Positions 26,052 to 36,515 are shown, counted from the first letter of the stretch. The stretch: 43,826 nt of DNA from Myxococcus virescens (GCF_900101905.1 NZ_FNAJ01000011.1:197038-240863); one strand, 5' to 3'. Numbers and translations: made by a program. Notes: a model not told the origin generated them from the sequence alone.

Positions 26052-27347
26052 TCAGGCCGGCCGCTCGAAGGACATCACGGCCTCGACGTGATGTGTCTGA
26101 GGGAACATGTCGACCACCTGGAGGGCCAGCGGCTTGTAGCCCGCGGCAACCAGGCCCGCGGCGTCCCGAGCCAGGGATGCCGGGTCACACGCCACGTACA
26201 CCACGCGGCGCACACCCAAGGCGGTCATCCACTTCGCCAGGCCCGGGGCTCCCGCGCGCGGCGGGTCCGCGAGGCACACATCGAAGCGGCGCTGCTCGGC
26301 CACCAGCCCGTCGCACACCTTGCGGGCGTCGCCCTGGATGAAGCGCACATTCGTCACCCCACCCTCGCGAGCGCTCCGCTGGGCCAGCTCGACGCCCACG
26401 GGGGAGGACTCCACGCCCAGCACGGACGCGGCGGTTCCGGCCAGGGGGAAGGTGAAGTTGCCGTTGCCCGAATACAGCTCCAGCACGGTGTCGGACTCGC
26501 GGGCCCCCAGCTCGTACACGGCCGAGGTCACCAACCCCACGTTGGCCTCGGCATGAGCCTGAGCGAAGGCATCCGGCCGCAGGTACAGGGGGACTTCCGG
26601 CCGCAGCGGTGAGTAGGAGCGCAGCGCCGGCTTGCCAAGAAGCCGAGCCGAGCCTTCCTTCGGCGTCAGCACCGCGCCCTCCAGCCGCAGGGCTCGCACG
26701 GCTGCCTCGGCGGCCTCCAGGTGGCGCGCCGTCACCGGGCCGCTGAGATTCACCGCGAACGCGGCCTTGTCCCCTTCCGCCAGCAGCAGCACTTCCTCGG
26801 CATCCTTCGCCAGGGGCTTGAGCAGCGGGGCCAGCTTGCCGGGAAGCGCCGTGAGCACGGGCGTGAGCGCGCCGCAGGCTTCCACGGGCACGCGTTCGTG
26901 GCTGCGCCGGCCGAAGTACCCCAGCGCGCCCTTGCCCGCGGGATGCAGCACCGCGCGGCGCCGGTAGCCCCAGTCGCGGGGGGCCACCAGCAGCGGACGC
27001 ACGGTGAAGCTGTCCCGAGCCAGGTGCCCCAGGTGCTCCAGGGTGGAGAGGACGATCTCCTGCTTCGCGCTGCGCTGGGCGGGCTCGGCGAGCCCCAGCC
27101 AGTCACAGCCGCCGCAGTCGGACGCGTACACGCAGGGCGCGTCGCGCCGGTCCGGGCCTGGCGACACCACCTGTCGCAGGATGCCGCGCAGCACGCGGCC
27201 TTGCGTCTCCAGGTGGACGCGCACGGTGTCCCCCGGGAAGGTCCCCGGGATGAAGACGGTGCGCCCCTGCCAGGAGGCCACGCCTTCGCCGAGCTGGCCG
27301 AGGCGTTCGATGGTCAGTTCAATGGGAAGTTCGGGTAGCGGCAACAT
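26052..27347 (-). CDS. RNA (uracil-5-)-methyltransferase, RlmD/RumA-like
   Basis: The product has 431 residues. An N-terminal TRAM domain (about 5-62) precedes four likely [4Fe-4S] ligands: Cys72, Cys78, Cys81 and Cys158. The C-terminal SAM-dependent methyltransferase has LYSGNGNFTFPLA (291-303), DPPR (361-364) and the catalytic cysteine Cys387 in VACDPASLARD. E. coli RlmD makes m5U1939 in 23S rRNA with the same architecture. Whether this paralogue acts on 23S rRNA or tRNA cannot be decided from sequence. The start codon lies 7 bp after the PilZ-gene stop, which implies cotranscription. Confidence 0.94.
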   Translation of the reverse strand: MLPLPELPIELTIERLGQLGEGVASWQGRTVFIPGTFPGDTVRVHLETQGRVLRGILRQVVSPGPDRRDAPCVYASDCGGCDWLGLAEPAQRSAKQEIVLSTLEHLGHLARDSFTVRPLLVAPRDWGYRRRAVLHPAGKGALGYFGRRSHERVPVEACGALTPVLTALPGKLAPLLKPLAKDAEEVLLLAEGDKAAFAVNLSGPVTARHLEAAEAAVRALRLEGAVLTPKEGSARLLGKPALRSYSPLRPEVPLYLRPDAFAQAHAEANVGLVTSAVYELGARESDTVLELYSGNGNFTFPLAGTAASVLGVESSPVGVELAQRSAREGGVTNVRFIQGDARKVCDGLVAEQRRFDVCLADPPRAGAPGLAKWMTALGVRRVVYVACDPASLARDAAGLVAAGYKPLALQVVDMFPQTHHVEAVMSFERPA

Positions 27348-27354
27348 TCAGGCG

Positions 27355-27723
27355 CTATTCGGGCGGGAGCTCCGAGCGCAGGCGCTCCACGAACTCCGCG
27401 ATACGCGTTCGCTTGTCTTCATCAACGTCCAGGAACTCCACCGCCATCCCTGGGGACTGGGGCGCGGGCACGCCCACGGCATTGGTACGAGTCACCCGCC
27501 CCTTCAGCTCCACGGGGAAGTGCGCGCCGGGCAGCGTCACCAACAGCCGCACCACCGTGTCCACGGCCAGCGGCTTGTCGGTGTTGATGTAGAGGCCCCC
27601 CTTCGACAGGTTCACCGCCCAGTCGGTGACGAAGCCAGAAACGCTGCGGTAGGCCACCGGCAGCTCGTACTCGAGACGGGGCGCGCGGGGATGAGGGGTC
27701 GAGGTGTTGGGACTGTCTGCCAT
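27355..27723 (-). CDS. Small PilZ-like domain protein
   Basis: The product has 122 residues and matches the pattern of the PilZ-related paralogue family expanded in Myxococcus (RAPRLEYELPVAYRS, then NLSKGGLYI, then GMAVEFLDVDE). The NxSxGG half of the c-di-GMP-binding signature is present. The RxxxR half is not canonical: only the closely set Arg13 and Arg16 precede it. Binding to c-di-GMP is therefore uncertain. The protein is soluble and is probably a small signalling adaptor. It sits between a CoA-transferase gene and the RNA methyltransferase gene with only 7 bp to the latter. Confidence 0.88.
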   Translation of the reverse strand: MADSPNTSTPHPRAPRLEYELPVAYRSVSGFVTDWAVNLSKGGLYINTDKPLAVDTVVRLLVTLPGAHFPVELKGRVTRTNAVGVPAPQSPGMAVEFLDVDEDKRTRIAEFVERLRSELPPE

Positions 27724-27768
27724 GGGAAGCGCTCCGCCGCGGGGTTCGTACGACGCCCGCGGCGGTGC

Positions 27769-27774
27769 ACCTTA
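27769..27774 (-). promoter_or_regulatory. Candidate -10 element of the PilZ-like gene
   Basis: TAAGGT on the minus strand lies 45 bp before the PilZ-gene ATG, just after the scoB stop codon. No good -35 is visible at 17-19 bp, so this is a weak call supported mainly by the same hexamer core recurring upstream of other genes here. Confidence 0.3.
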
Positions 27775-27785
27775 TCCCCACACGC

Positions 27786-28442
27786 TCAGACTTTCATCTC
27801 ACGGACGTCGGGGGCCACCGTCAGCTTCGGCTCGGTGAGCTTCTGCACCTGCTCCACCGTCACTCCCGGTGCCACCTCGCGCAGGATGAGCCCCTGCGGC
27901 GTCACGTCGATGTACGCGTGGTCCGTGACGATGTGGTGGATGCACTTGAGGCCCGTCAGCGGCAACGAGCACTTCTTGAGGATCTTGGGCTTGCCGTCCT
28001 TGTTGGCGTGCTCCATGGCCACGAAGATGCGCTGGGCACCGACGGCCAGGTCCATGGCGCCACCCATGCCCTTGATCATCTTTCCGGGGATCATCCAGTT
28101 GGCCAGGTCGCCCTCTTCGCTGACCTCCATGGCGCCCAGCACGGCCATGTCGATGTGGCCGCCGCGGATCATCCCGAACGACAGGGCCGAGTCGAAGAAC
28201 GCGGCGCCGGGCACCGCCGTCACCGTCTCCTTCCCGGCGTTGATGAGGTCTGGATCCTCCTGGCCTTCCACGGGCCAGGGGCCGATGCCCAGCAGGCCGT
28301 TCTCCGACTGGAGCACGATGTCCATGCCCGGCGGGATGTAGTTGGCCACCAGGGTGGGCATGCCGATACCCAGGTTGACGTAGAAGCCGTCCTGCAGCTC
28401 CTGGGCGATGCGCTGTGCAATCTGTTCACGAGTCAGTGGCAT
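27786..28442 (-). CDS. scoB: 3-oxoacid CoA-transferase, subunit B
   Basis: The product has 218 residues. The catalytic Glu47 sits in the SENG motif (QSENGLLG), and [10 protein letters not shown] is the usual downstream signature. With subunit A it would transfer CoA between succinyl-CoA or another acyl-CoA and acetoacetate or a similar 3-oxoacid. The ATG is preceded by GAGGAG at good spacing and lies 11 bp after the subunit A stop, so the two subunits are translated from one mRNA. The thiolase gene upstream completes an acetoacetate-to-acetyl-CoA route. Substrate preference (succinyl-CoA against acetyl-CoA as donor) cannot be read from sequence. Confidence 0.94.
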   Translation of the reverse strand: MPLTREQIAQRIAQELQDGFYVNLGIGMPTLVANYIPPGMDIVLQSENGLLGIGPWPVEGQEDPDLINAGKETVTAVPGAAFFDSALSFGMIRGGHIDMAVLGAMEVSEEGDLANWMIPGKMIKGMGGAMDLAVGAQRIFVAMEHANKDGKPKILKKCSLPLTGLKCIHHIVTDHAYIDVTPQGLILREVAPGVTVEQVQKLTEPKLTVAPDVREMKV

Positions 28443-28453
28443 GGCTGGGCTCC

Positions 28454-29152
28454 TCAGGCCGACTTGCGGACGGTGCGCCGCTCGATCCACTTCTGGAGGT
28501 TCTTCGCCTGGACGATGCGCTTCACGAAGATGCTCGGGATGTGCACCAGGTCCGGGTCCAGCTCGCCGGGCTCCACGATGTGCTCCGCCTCGACGATGGT
28601 GACCTTGGCCGCCATGCACATCATCGGGGAGAAGTTCCGCGCCGTCTTGCGGAACACCAGGTTGCCCCAGCGGTCCGCCTTCCACGCGCGGACGATGGCG
28701 AAGTCCGCCTTCAGCGGCGTCTCCAGCACGTGCAGCCGCCCGTCGATGACGCGCGTCTCCTTCCCTTCGGCCACCTGGGTGCCGGCGCCCGTCGGGGTGA
28801 AGAAGCCGCCAATGCCGCAGCCGCCCGCGCGGATGCGCTCGGCCAGGGTGCCCTGCGGGTTCAGCTCCACCTCCAGCTCACCGGAGAGGAACTGCCGCTC
28901 GAACTCCTTGTTCTCTCCCACGTAGCTGGACACCATCTTCTTCACCTGCTTGTTCTGAAGCAGGATGCCGAGCCCCAGCTCGGTGGTGCCGCAGTTGTTG
29001 GAGATGATGGTGAGGTTCTTCACGTTCTTCCGGTGAAGTGCCTCGATGAGATTCTCCGGGTTGCCGCACAGCCCGAAGCCGCCGCTCATGAGCGTGCAGC
29101 CATCCGGGATGTCGGCGACCGCCTCGTCCGCGTTCGCGTAGACCTTGTTCAT
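28454..29152 (-). CDS. scoA: 3-oxoacid CoA-transferase, subunit A
   Basis: The product has 232 residues. The glycine-rich CoA-binding loop [17 protein letters not shown] lies near residue 23, followed by [13 protein letters not shown] and the [11 protein letters not shown] region, all typical of subunit A of SCOT/AtoD-type enzymes. The ATG is preceded by GGGAGGG. It lies between the thiolase gene (81 bp upstream) and the subunit B gene (11 bp downstream). It makes the alpha part of an alpha2beta2 enzyme; the catalytic Glu is in subunit B. Confidence 0.95.
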   Translation of the reverse strand: MNKVYANADEAVADIPDGCTLMSGGFGLCGNPENLIEALHRKNVKNLTIISNNCGTTELGLGILLQNKQVKKMVSSYVGENKEFERQFLSGELEVELNPQGTLAERIRAGGCGIGGFFTPTGAGTQVAEGKETRVIDGRLHVLETPLKADFAIVRAWKADRWGNLVFRKTARNFSPMMCMAAKVTIVEAEHIVEPGELDPDLVHIPSIFVKRIVQAKNLQKWIERRTVRKSA

Positions 29153-29233
29153 CCGCCCTCCCGCATGTGCGAACGGGGTGACGGCCCTTGGCGGGCCCCC
29201 ACCCCGTGCCCCTCCCCTATCGGGAGAGGAAGT

Positions 29234-30415
29234 TCAGCGCTCCACCATCAGCGCGATGCCCTCGCCGCCGCCGATGCAGAGCGACGCGACGCCACGCTTC
29301 TTGTCCAGGTCCTGCATCGTCTGCAGCAGCGTCACCAGCACGCGCGCGCCGGACGCGCCAATCGGGTGGCCCAGCGCCACCGCGCCGCCGCGCACGTTCA
29401 CCTTCGACGCGTCCAGGCCGAGCAGCCGGTTGTTCGCGATGGACACCACCGCGAACGCCTCGTTGATCTCCCAGAGGTCCACGTCACCCGCGCTGATGCC
29501 CTGCTTCTTCAGCAGCTTGTTGATGGCGTCCGTGGGCGCGATGGTGAACTCCACCGGCTTGCGCGCCGCCTGGGCGTAGCCCGTGATGCGGCCCAGGATG
29601 GCGCGGCCCTCGGCCTTCGCGCGCTCCTCGCTCATCAGCACCAGCGCCGCGGCGCCGTCATTGATGGAGGACGCGTTGGCGGCCGTCACCGTGCCGTCCT
29701 TCTTGAACACCGGCTTCAGGCCCGGAATCTTGTCCGGCTTCGCGTTGCGGGGGCCCTCGTCGTCGGAGACGGTGACGACGTCCTCCGGCTTCTTGCCCGG
29801 AATCTGGACCGGGACGATCTCCGCCTTGAACAGGCCGTCCTTCTGGGCCTGGATGGCGCGGCGCGTGGACTCCAGCGCGTACTCGTCCTGCTGCGAGCGG
29901 CTGATGTCTTGCGTCGTGGCGCACTCCTCGGCGCAGATGCCCATGTGGACGTTGCCGTACACGTCCCAGAGGCCGTCGAGGATCATCGCGTCCTTGAACT
30001 CCACGTTGCCCATGCGCGCGCCGCCACGCATCGTGTGGCTGATGTACGGCGCGTTGCTCATGGACTCCATGCCGCCCACGACGACGACGTCCGCTTCGCC
30101 CAGGGCAATGGCCTGCGCGCCCGCGCTGACGGCCTTGAGGCCGGAGCCACAGACCTTGTTGAGCGTGGTGGCGGGAACCGTCTCCGGCAGGCCAGCGAAG
30201 ATGGCCGCCTGGCGAGCAGGCGCCTGGCCCACGCCCGCGGTGAGCACGCAGCCCATGATGACTTCCTGAACGGCCTCGGGCTTCACGCTCGCGCGCTCCA
30301 GCGCCGCCTTGATCGCGATCGCGCCCAGCTGCGGGGCCGTCAGCTTGGCGAGCGCGCCCTGAAAGGCACCAATGGGGGTACGGGCCGCGCCCACGATGAC
30401 GACGTCACGAGCCAT
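29234..30415 (-). CDS. Acetyl-CoA C-acetyltransferase (thiolase)
   Basis: The product has 393 residues, the normal thiolase II length. The nucleophilic Cys89 is in NKVCGSGLKA, the active-site His in ALGHPIGASGAR and the second Cys in LCIGGGEG. It condenses or cleaves acetyl-CoA and acetoacetyl-CoA. It could supply acetoacetyl-CoA for biosynthesis, or finish the breakdown of acetoacetate together with the adjacent CoA-transferase. The ribosome-binding site is strong: AGGAGG is 8 nt before the ATG. It is the first gene of the thiolase, scoA, scoB run. Confidence 0.96.
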   Translation of the reverse strand: MARDVVIVGAARTPIGAFQGALAKLTAPQLGAIAIKAALERASVKPEAVQEVIMGCVLTAGVGQAPARQAAIFAGLPETVPATTLNKVCGSGLKAVSAGAQAIALGEADVVVVGGMESMSNAPYISHTMRGGARMGNVEFKDAMILDGLWDVYGNVHMGICAEECATTQDISRSQQDEYALESTRRAIQAQKDGLFKAEIVPVQIPGKKPEDVVTVSDDEGPRNAKPDKIPGLKPVFKKDGTVTAANASSINDGAAALVLMSEERAKAEGRAILGRITGYAQAARKPVEFTIAPTDAINKLLKKQGISAGDVDLWEINEAFAVVSIANNRLLGLDASKVNVRGGAVALGHPIGASGARVLVTLLQTMQDLDKKRGVASLCIGGGEGIALMVER

Positions 30416-30470
30416 GAAAACTGCCTCCTAATGAGGATGTGCGGATGCTCTTCGATAACAGTGTCGGGGG

Positions 30471-30501
30471 CCCTTATCACCGGCCACTTCCCTGAGTTCA
30501 A
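30471..30501 (-). promoter_or_regulatory. Candidate promoter of the thiolase/CoA-transferase operon
   Basis: On the minus strand TTGAAC and TAAGGG are separated by 19 bp, about 55 bp before the thiolase start. The -10 hexamer matches that upstream of miaB. The long spacer lowers confidence. Confidence 0.42.
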
Positions 30502-30552
30502 GCATCCTTGCTCGTCACACGGGCGTGATCGTCCACTGTGCACGACGCAACG

Positions 30553-30592
30553 CGCCAGCCCTCGTAACCGTGCGAAGTCACGAAGGCTGGCG
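30553..30592 (-). terminator. Long hairpin after the WD40 lipoprotein gene
   Basis: Arms CGCCAGCC and GGCTGGCG pair perfectly. After one mismatch TCGT/ACGA extends the stem to 13 positions around a 14-nt loop. It begins 26 bp past the WD40 stop and lies before the thiolase promoter, so it is well placed as a terminator or insulator. No T-run follows. Confidence 0.5.
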
Positions 30593-30618
30593 GTGTGCTG
30601 GGCGTGTCCCCACCCAAC

Positions 30619-33144
30619 CTACCGGTCGGATGGTTTCTCGGGGGCAAGCCAGGAGAACAGTTCCGCGTCCCACCCACCCGTCGTGATGGCCTTGCCGTCC
30701 CCTCGCCAGGAGATGCCCAGGATCGTGCTTTCGTGGGCGCCCATGACCGTGGGCTGGAACGCGCCCGCTTCACGGACGTCCCAGCTGAAGAGCAATCCAC
30801 CTTCGCCGCCACTGGCGAGCCGCGTGCCATCCGGGCTCCACGCCAGCGCCAGTTGGATGAGCCAGGTCCTGGCGCTCGCAACGAAGGCACCCGTGCTCAA
30901 ATCCAGGACGGCGAGCTGCTCACTGGTGCTCAGCGCCAGGTGCGTCCTGTCGGGGTTGAGCGCGGCGGCCACAATGCCCGTCAACCCGGGCTCCATGCGT
31001 CGAAGGACACCGGACGTACGGTGCCAGAGGTTCCACGCCCCCTGGCTGTAGACGATGATCAGCGACGCGCCATCGGGCGTCCATTTCAGCTCGACGACAG
31101 GACTCGGCGTTTCTGGGATGCGCAGCAACTCCGTGCCGCTCCCCACGTCCCAGACCTGGACGGTTCCTTTTCTCCCGGTGGGCGACACCGTCGTGCCCGC
31201 GCCCGCCAGGGTCCGGCCGTCTGGCGTCAGCGCGGCGTGCTCCACCCTGGATTGCTGTCCATGAGACCACGGCGTCAGCTCGACAGGCGTGCGCACCCGG
31301 GTGCCCGCATTCACGTCCCAGACGCAGAGCCGGCCGTCATCGCCTCCCGTCGCGAGTCGCGTGCCCTCCTCGCTCCACCCCAAGGCACGAACGTCTCTCC
31401 CCCCATGTCCGTCCAGCGCTCCCAGCGCCTGGCCTGAATCGCTCCAGAGTCGGACCTTGCCCTCGCTGCCGGCCGATGCCAGCCGAGCTCCCGCAGGACT
31501 CCATGCCGTGGCGTTGACCGCCCGCAGATGCGCCAGCAATTCAGTGCGCCGCACGCGCGCGTGTTCCTCATCCACCTGGAAGACGGACACCGCGGCGGGC
31601 TCCCTCTCCGTCGCGACGAACGTGTTGTCGACCGGGTGGAACCGCACGGCGCCGTAGCCGGACGCACTCAGCGGGTTGGGGAGAGGCTCGAAGCCATCCG
31701 CCACCACCGTCCCGGTGTTTGCCTCCAGGACCGTCAGCGATCGGAGTCCATCCACCACCACGAGCCAGTCCTTCGTGCGGCTCCAGTCCATGCGGGCGAG
31801 CAGGCCCCACGGGCCTGTCCACATGGCCTGCTGTTCGTGGGTCGCTGCCTCATACACTCGCACGTAGCGGAAGCTGCCCACCGCGTACCGCGCTCCGTCC
31901 GGGCTCCAGGCGAAGCCATGGGCATTGCTCTGCCGGTAGAGCGGCCCGGCTGGGGCAAGCGGGTGGATCTCCACCATCTCGCCCTGCACCTCGAGTGCAA
32001 TACGGCGTGCATCCGGGCTCCAGTGGATCTGGTGGACGGGATACTCCGTCAGCAAGGGCTCCCGGCGCTCCGTCCCCGTGTCCGCGGACCAGAAGCGCAC
32101 TTCCCCGCCGCCCGTGTCCAGGTTGCTGATGCTGGCGAACTCGTTGCCGTCTGGATTCCAGGCAACGCCCAACACCCGGCCCGAATGGGCGCGCCAACGC
32201 TGGACAGGCGCGCCTGTGTTCGGGTCGATCCGGGCCAGCTGCCCATCTTCGAAGCCGGCGATCAGGTCCTCCATCCTGGGCCCCCACGCCACGGCACGAA
32301 TGTCCGAGCCCTCCACTCGAATCACCCGGGAGACGTGGCCGAGCTGCGCATTCCAGATGCGCAGTGAGCCCTCCCCCCCGACTCGATCCAGCACCGCGAG
32401 GAGGACCCCGTCCGGGCTCCAGGCCACAGCGATGGGGTGTCGTGCACCTGACTGCCTCCACAGCGCGGAGTGCTCGAGCGTTGGCGCGAACCCCACACCA
32501 CAGCGCCGGTTCTGCTCCACTCGGATGACCTGGGGCGTCTGCTCTGGTCCGCAGCGCATCCATCCGGTGAATCGCCACCCCTCCGCGGGCTCCGCCTGGA
32601 GCGTGACTTGGGTCCCCACATCGAAGCGCGCCATGCACGGGCCCGTGCAGCCGCTCAGCCCTTCCGGCGTGCTCGTGACCCGCCCTGCGCCAAAGACTTC
32701 GACGGCGAGCGTCCGCTTCCCATCATCCTGGGGTGGAGCCGGTTCGACGGTGAAGGCCACCAGTTCGGACCACGCCCCCAATTGTCCGTGGGTATCGACC
32801 GCGCGGCAGCGGGCCGAAAACTGCCCCTTCGTCTGGAAGACGGGAGCCACGTCACCGGCGGTGCCGCTGGGAACACGTTCGGACAGGCTGACTTCCGCCG
32901 CCGCACGCCCCCAGTCGAATGCGTAGGTCAGCGCGTCACCGTCCGGATCCTCGGCGATGCACCGGAAGTCTCCCGGCAATCCCGCCGTGAGCCCGACGAC
33001 GGGGGCCTCGATGCGTGCCTGGCCCGGAGGGCGGGACACAGAGGGATTCGGGCTGCTTCCACTCGAACAAGCAAACACCGCACTCAGCATGAGTGCGCAG
33101 GCCACCCCGGAGCGACTGCCCCAGGCAACAGAACGAACAAACAT
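30619..33144 (-). CDS. Probable lipoprotein with PKD-like, InlB-type and 14 WD40-like repeats
   Basis: The product has 841 residues from the ATG at 33144, which follows a GGGGGA ribosome-binding site; a longer frame exists but is basic low-complexity sequence. The N terminus is a signal peptide ending SAVFAC, a plausible lipobox. A PKD/Ig-like domain (about 45-145, with DPDGDALTYAFDW) is next, then a divergent InlB-type repeat (about 155-210, GWRFTGWMRCG). From about residue 220 to the end I count 14 WD40-like blades, each with a W/L-SPDG turn and a strand like VRLWDxxTG. That is enough for two seven-bladed propellers. It would be anchored to a membrane and exposed to the periplasm or surface as a protein-binding scaffold. 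Partner unknown. Confidence 0.88.
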   Translation of the reverse strand: MFVRSVAWGSRSGVACALMLSAVFACSSGSSPNPSVSRPPGQARIEAPVVGLTAGLPGDFRCIAEDPDGDALTYAFDWGRAAAEVSLSERVPSGTAGDVAPVFQTKGQFSARCRAVDTHGQLGAWSELVAFTVEPAPPQDDGKRTLAVEVFGAGRVTSTPEGLSGCTGPCMARFDVGTQVTLQAEPAEGWRFTGWMRCGPEQTPQVIRVEQNRRCGVGFAPTLEHSALWRQSGARHPIAVAWSPDGVLLAVLDRVGGEGSLRIWNAQLGHVSRVIRVEGSDIRAVAWGPRMEDLIAGFEDGQLARIDPNTGAPVQRWRAHSGRVLGVAWNPDGNEFASISNLDTGGGEVRFWSADTGTERREPLLTEYPVHQIHWSPDARRIALEVQGEMVEIHPLAPAGPLYRQSNAHGFAWSPDGARYAVGSFRYVRVYEAATHEQQAMWTGPWGLLARMDWSRTKDWLVVVDGLRSLTVLEANTGTVVADGFEPLPNPLSASGYGAVRFHPVDNTFVATEREPAAVSVFQVDEEHARVRRTELLAHLRAVNATAWSPAGARLASAGSEGKVRLWSDSGQALGALDGHGGRDVRALGWSEEGTRLATGGDDGRLCVWDVNAGTRVRTPVELTPWSHGQQSRVEHAALTPDGRTLAGAGTTVSPTGRKGTVQVWDVGSGTELLRIPETPSPVVELKWTPDGASLIIVYSQGAWNLWHRTSGVLRRMEPGLTGIVAAALNPDRTHLALSTSEQLAVLDLSTGAFVASARTWLIQLALAWSPDGTRLASGGEGGLLFSWDVREAGAFQPTVMGAHESTILGISWRGDGKAITTGGWDAELFSWLAPEKPSDR

Positions 33145-33216
33145 GGATTGTCCCCCGCGTGCTCGGCCCCGTAGCGCGCGGCGTCTTGCATAGCAGGCCC
33201 CGCCCCGAAACGGCAA

Positions 33217-33246
33217 CGGCCGGGCCCCCTCTCGGGAACCCGGCCG
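33217..33246 (-). terminator. Probable rpsA terminator hairpin
   Basis: Arms CGGCCGGG and CCCGGCCG form a perfect 8-bp stem around a loop that can itself pair CCC with GGG. It starts 30 bp beyond the rpsA stop. On the minus strand TTGCCGTTTC follows, a poor but T-containing tail. Confidence 0.55.
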
Positions 33247-33276
33247 TCTCGCCGTGCTGGCGCGTGCGACTGAAGA

Positions 33277-34989
<1,713 letters not shown>

Positions 34990-35078
34990 GAAATGGAAGT
35001 CCTTTGAAACCGGTACAACTGCCCCCTGATGGTGGTTTTTCCGTCGCGACCTGCGGGGAGCAGCGGGCAGTGACGTTC

Positions 35079-35096
35079 GTCCTCCTCATTGAGGAC
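35079..35096 (-). promoter_or_regulatory. Hairpin in the rpsA mRNA leader
   Basis: GTCCTC and GAGGAC pair perfectly (6 bp) around a 6-nt loop, about 90 nt before the start codon. rpsA is autoregulated through leader structure in E. coli; whether that applies here is unknown. Confidence 0.4.
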
Positions 35097-35117
35097 TTGA
35101 TTTGATGGAAGCCGCGC

Positions 35118-35147
35118 ACCCTAGACACCGGTGATTCCGGTAGTCAA
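35118..35147 (-). promoter_or_regulatory. rpsA promoter (sigma70 type)
   Basis: On the minus strand TTGACT (35142-35147) and TAGGGT (35118-35123) are 18 bp apart. The spacer contains a perfect 5-bp inverted repeat, ACCGG-tgatt-CCGGT (35127-35141). Transcription would start near 35110, giving a leader of about 120 nt. Confidence 0.65.
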
Positions 35148-35289
35148 GCGAGCTCGTGCCCCCTGTGCTGTTGGGTGGATGTCCTACCCCGGAGCTGTCA
35201 ATGGCTCCTAGTTAAGAACGCCTGCCCTGCCGCGCAGCCCCGTTCCGCAGGATGCCTGCCCCCAGCCTGGTGCTCGAACGAGCGGCCAA

Positions 35290-35309
35290 GGCCCTGAAAT
35301 TCCAGGGCC
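35290..35309 (-). terminator. Hairpin after the acyl-CoA dehydrogenase operon
   Basis: Perfect 7-bp stem GGCCCTG / CAGGGCC with a 6-nt loop, 51 bp past the last gene of the beta-oxidation operon. No T-run follows on the minus strand. Confidence 0.45.
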
Positions 35310-35359
35310 AACGCCGGGCCGCGCTCAACCGCCGGAGGCCCCGGATTTCTTCCCGGCCG

Positions 35360-36505
35360 TCAGCCCTGGAGCTTGAAGCTCTCGCGGGCGATCACCATCC
35401 GCTGCACCTCGCTGGTGCCTTCGTAGATGGTCTGCACGCGGGCGTCGCGGAAGAACCGCTCCACCGGGAACTCGTCGATGTAGCCGTAGCCGCCGTGGAG
35501 CTGCACGGCCTTGTCAGCCACCTTGTTGCTCATCTCGCTGGCGAAGAGCTTCGCCATGGAGGCCTCGCGGGAGAACGGCTGGCCCTTCTCCTTCATCGAC
35601 GCCGCGCGCAGCGTCAGCAGCTCCGCCGCCTCCAACTGCGTCTGCATGTCCGCGAGCATGAAGCGCGGGCCCTGGAACTCGCCAATGGGCTGGCCGAACG
35701 CCTGGCGGTCCTTCACGTAGGCCACGGTCGCCTCGAGCGCCGCGCGCCCCACGCCGCAGGCCTGCGCCGCGATGCCAATGCGCCCACCGTCCAGCGCCAC
35801 CATGGCCAGCTTGAAGCCCTGCCCTTCGGCGCCCAGCAGGTTCTCCGCCGGAACCTCGCAGTCCTCGAACGTGAGCGACACCGTGTTCGAGGAGCGCAGG
35901 CCCATCTTGTCCTCGTGCTTGCCGATGATGAGCCCCTTCGTCCCGCCTTCGACGATGAAGCACGACAAGCCCTTGTTGCCGGCGGGGGACGTGCGCGCCC
36001 ACACCACCATCACCCCCGCGTGCGCGCCGGAGGTGATCCACTGCTTGCTGCCGTTGAGGACCCACACGTCTCCGCGCCGCACCGCGGTGGTGCGCAGCGC
36101 GCCGGGGTCGGAGCCCGCATGGGGCTCGGACAGCGCGAACGAGCCCGCGATGGCCTCACCGGACGCCAGCCGCGTCACGTACTTCTCGCGCTGCGCGTCG
36201 GTGCCGAACGCGTTGATGAGCTCGCCGCACATGTTGGTGACGGCCATGGCCACCGACGTGGACGCGTCGGCCGCGGCCATCTCCATCATCGCCAGCGCAT
36301 AGGCCACCACGCCGGCCTCCGAACCGCCATAGCGCGCCGGGAGGTTCACCCCCAGCAGCCCCATCTCGCCCAGTTGCCGGAAGAGGTCCGTGGGAAAGCG
36401 CTCTTCGCGGTCCAGTGTCCGGGCAAGGGGGGCCACGCGCTCGCGAGCGAACTTGCGCGCGGTGTCGCGGATGAGGGTCTGCGTCTCGGTGAGCTCGAGG
36501 TTCAC
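35360..36505 (-). CDS. Acyl-CoA dehydrogenase, short-chain type (copy 1)
   Basis: The product has 381 residues from a GTG at 36505 (VNLELTETQTLIRD). This start is preferred over an upstream ATG because it matches the usual N terminus of the family, and AGGA lies 8 nt before it. The FAD- and substrate-binding signatures FALSEPHAGSDPGALRT and QAFGQPIGEFQG are present. The catalytic base is about Glu362 in IYEGTSEVQR. It would oxidise a short acyl-CoA to the trans-2-enoyl-CoA, passing electrons to ETF. It is the last gene of the beta-oxidation operon, 10 bp after the AgmX-like gene. It is clearly a distinct paralogue of copy 2, so the two may handle straight and branched short chains. Confidence 0.95.
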   Translation of the reverse strand: MNLELTETQTLIRDTARKFARERVAPLARTLDREERFPTDLFRQLGEMGLLGVNLPARYGGSEAGVVAYALAMMEMAAADASTSVAMAVTNMCGELINAFGTDAQREKYVTRLASGEAIAGSFALSEPHAGSDPGALRTTAVRRGDVWVLNGSKQWITSGAHAGVMVVWARTSPAGNKGLSCFIVEGGTKGLIIGKHEDKMGLRSSNTVSLTFEDCEVPAENLLGAEGQGFKLAMVALDGGRIGIAAQACGVGRAALEATVAYVKDRQAFGQPIGEFQGPRFMLADMQTQLEAAELLTLRAASMKEKGQPFSREASMAKLFASEMSNKVADKAVQLHGGYGYIDEFPVERFFRDARVQTIYEGTSEVQRMVIARESFKLQG

Positions 36506-36515
36506 GGCGGTTGTC

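Larger units (their letters stand above)
34990..35359. other. Gene-free 370 bp: rpsA leader, promoter and upstream terminator
   Basis: No coding sequence is apparent. From rpsA outward it holds a leader of about 120 nt with small hairpins, a sigma70-type promoter, a region near 35150-35280 in which I see nothing, and a hairpin after the upstream acyl-CoA dehydrogenase gene. Confidence 0.6.

Noticed and set aside
29170..29233. C-rich/GGGAGAGG segment between the thiolase and CoA-transferase genes as a REP element
   Set aside because: Pairing is imperfect and only one copy was noticed, so I cannot support a repeat family or a terminator there.
28415..31051. Very long plus-strand open frame (about 880 codons) opposite the thiolase and CoA-transferase genes
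   Set aside because: It is antisense to three well-conserved enzymes, spans their boundaries and has no recognisable domain.
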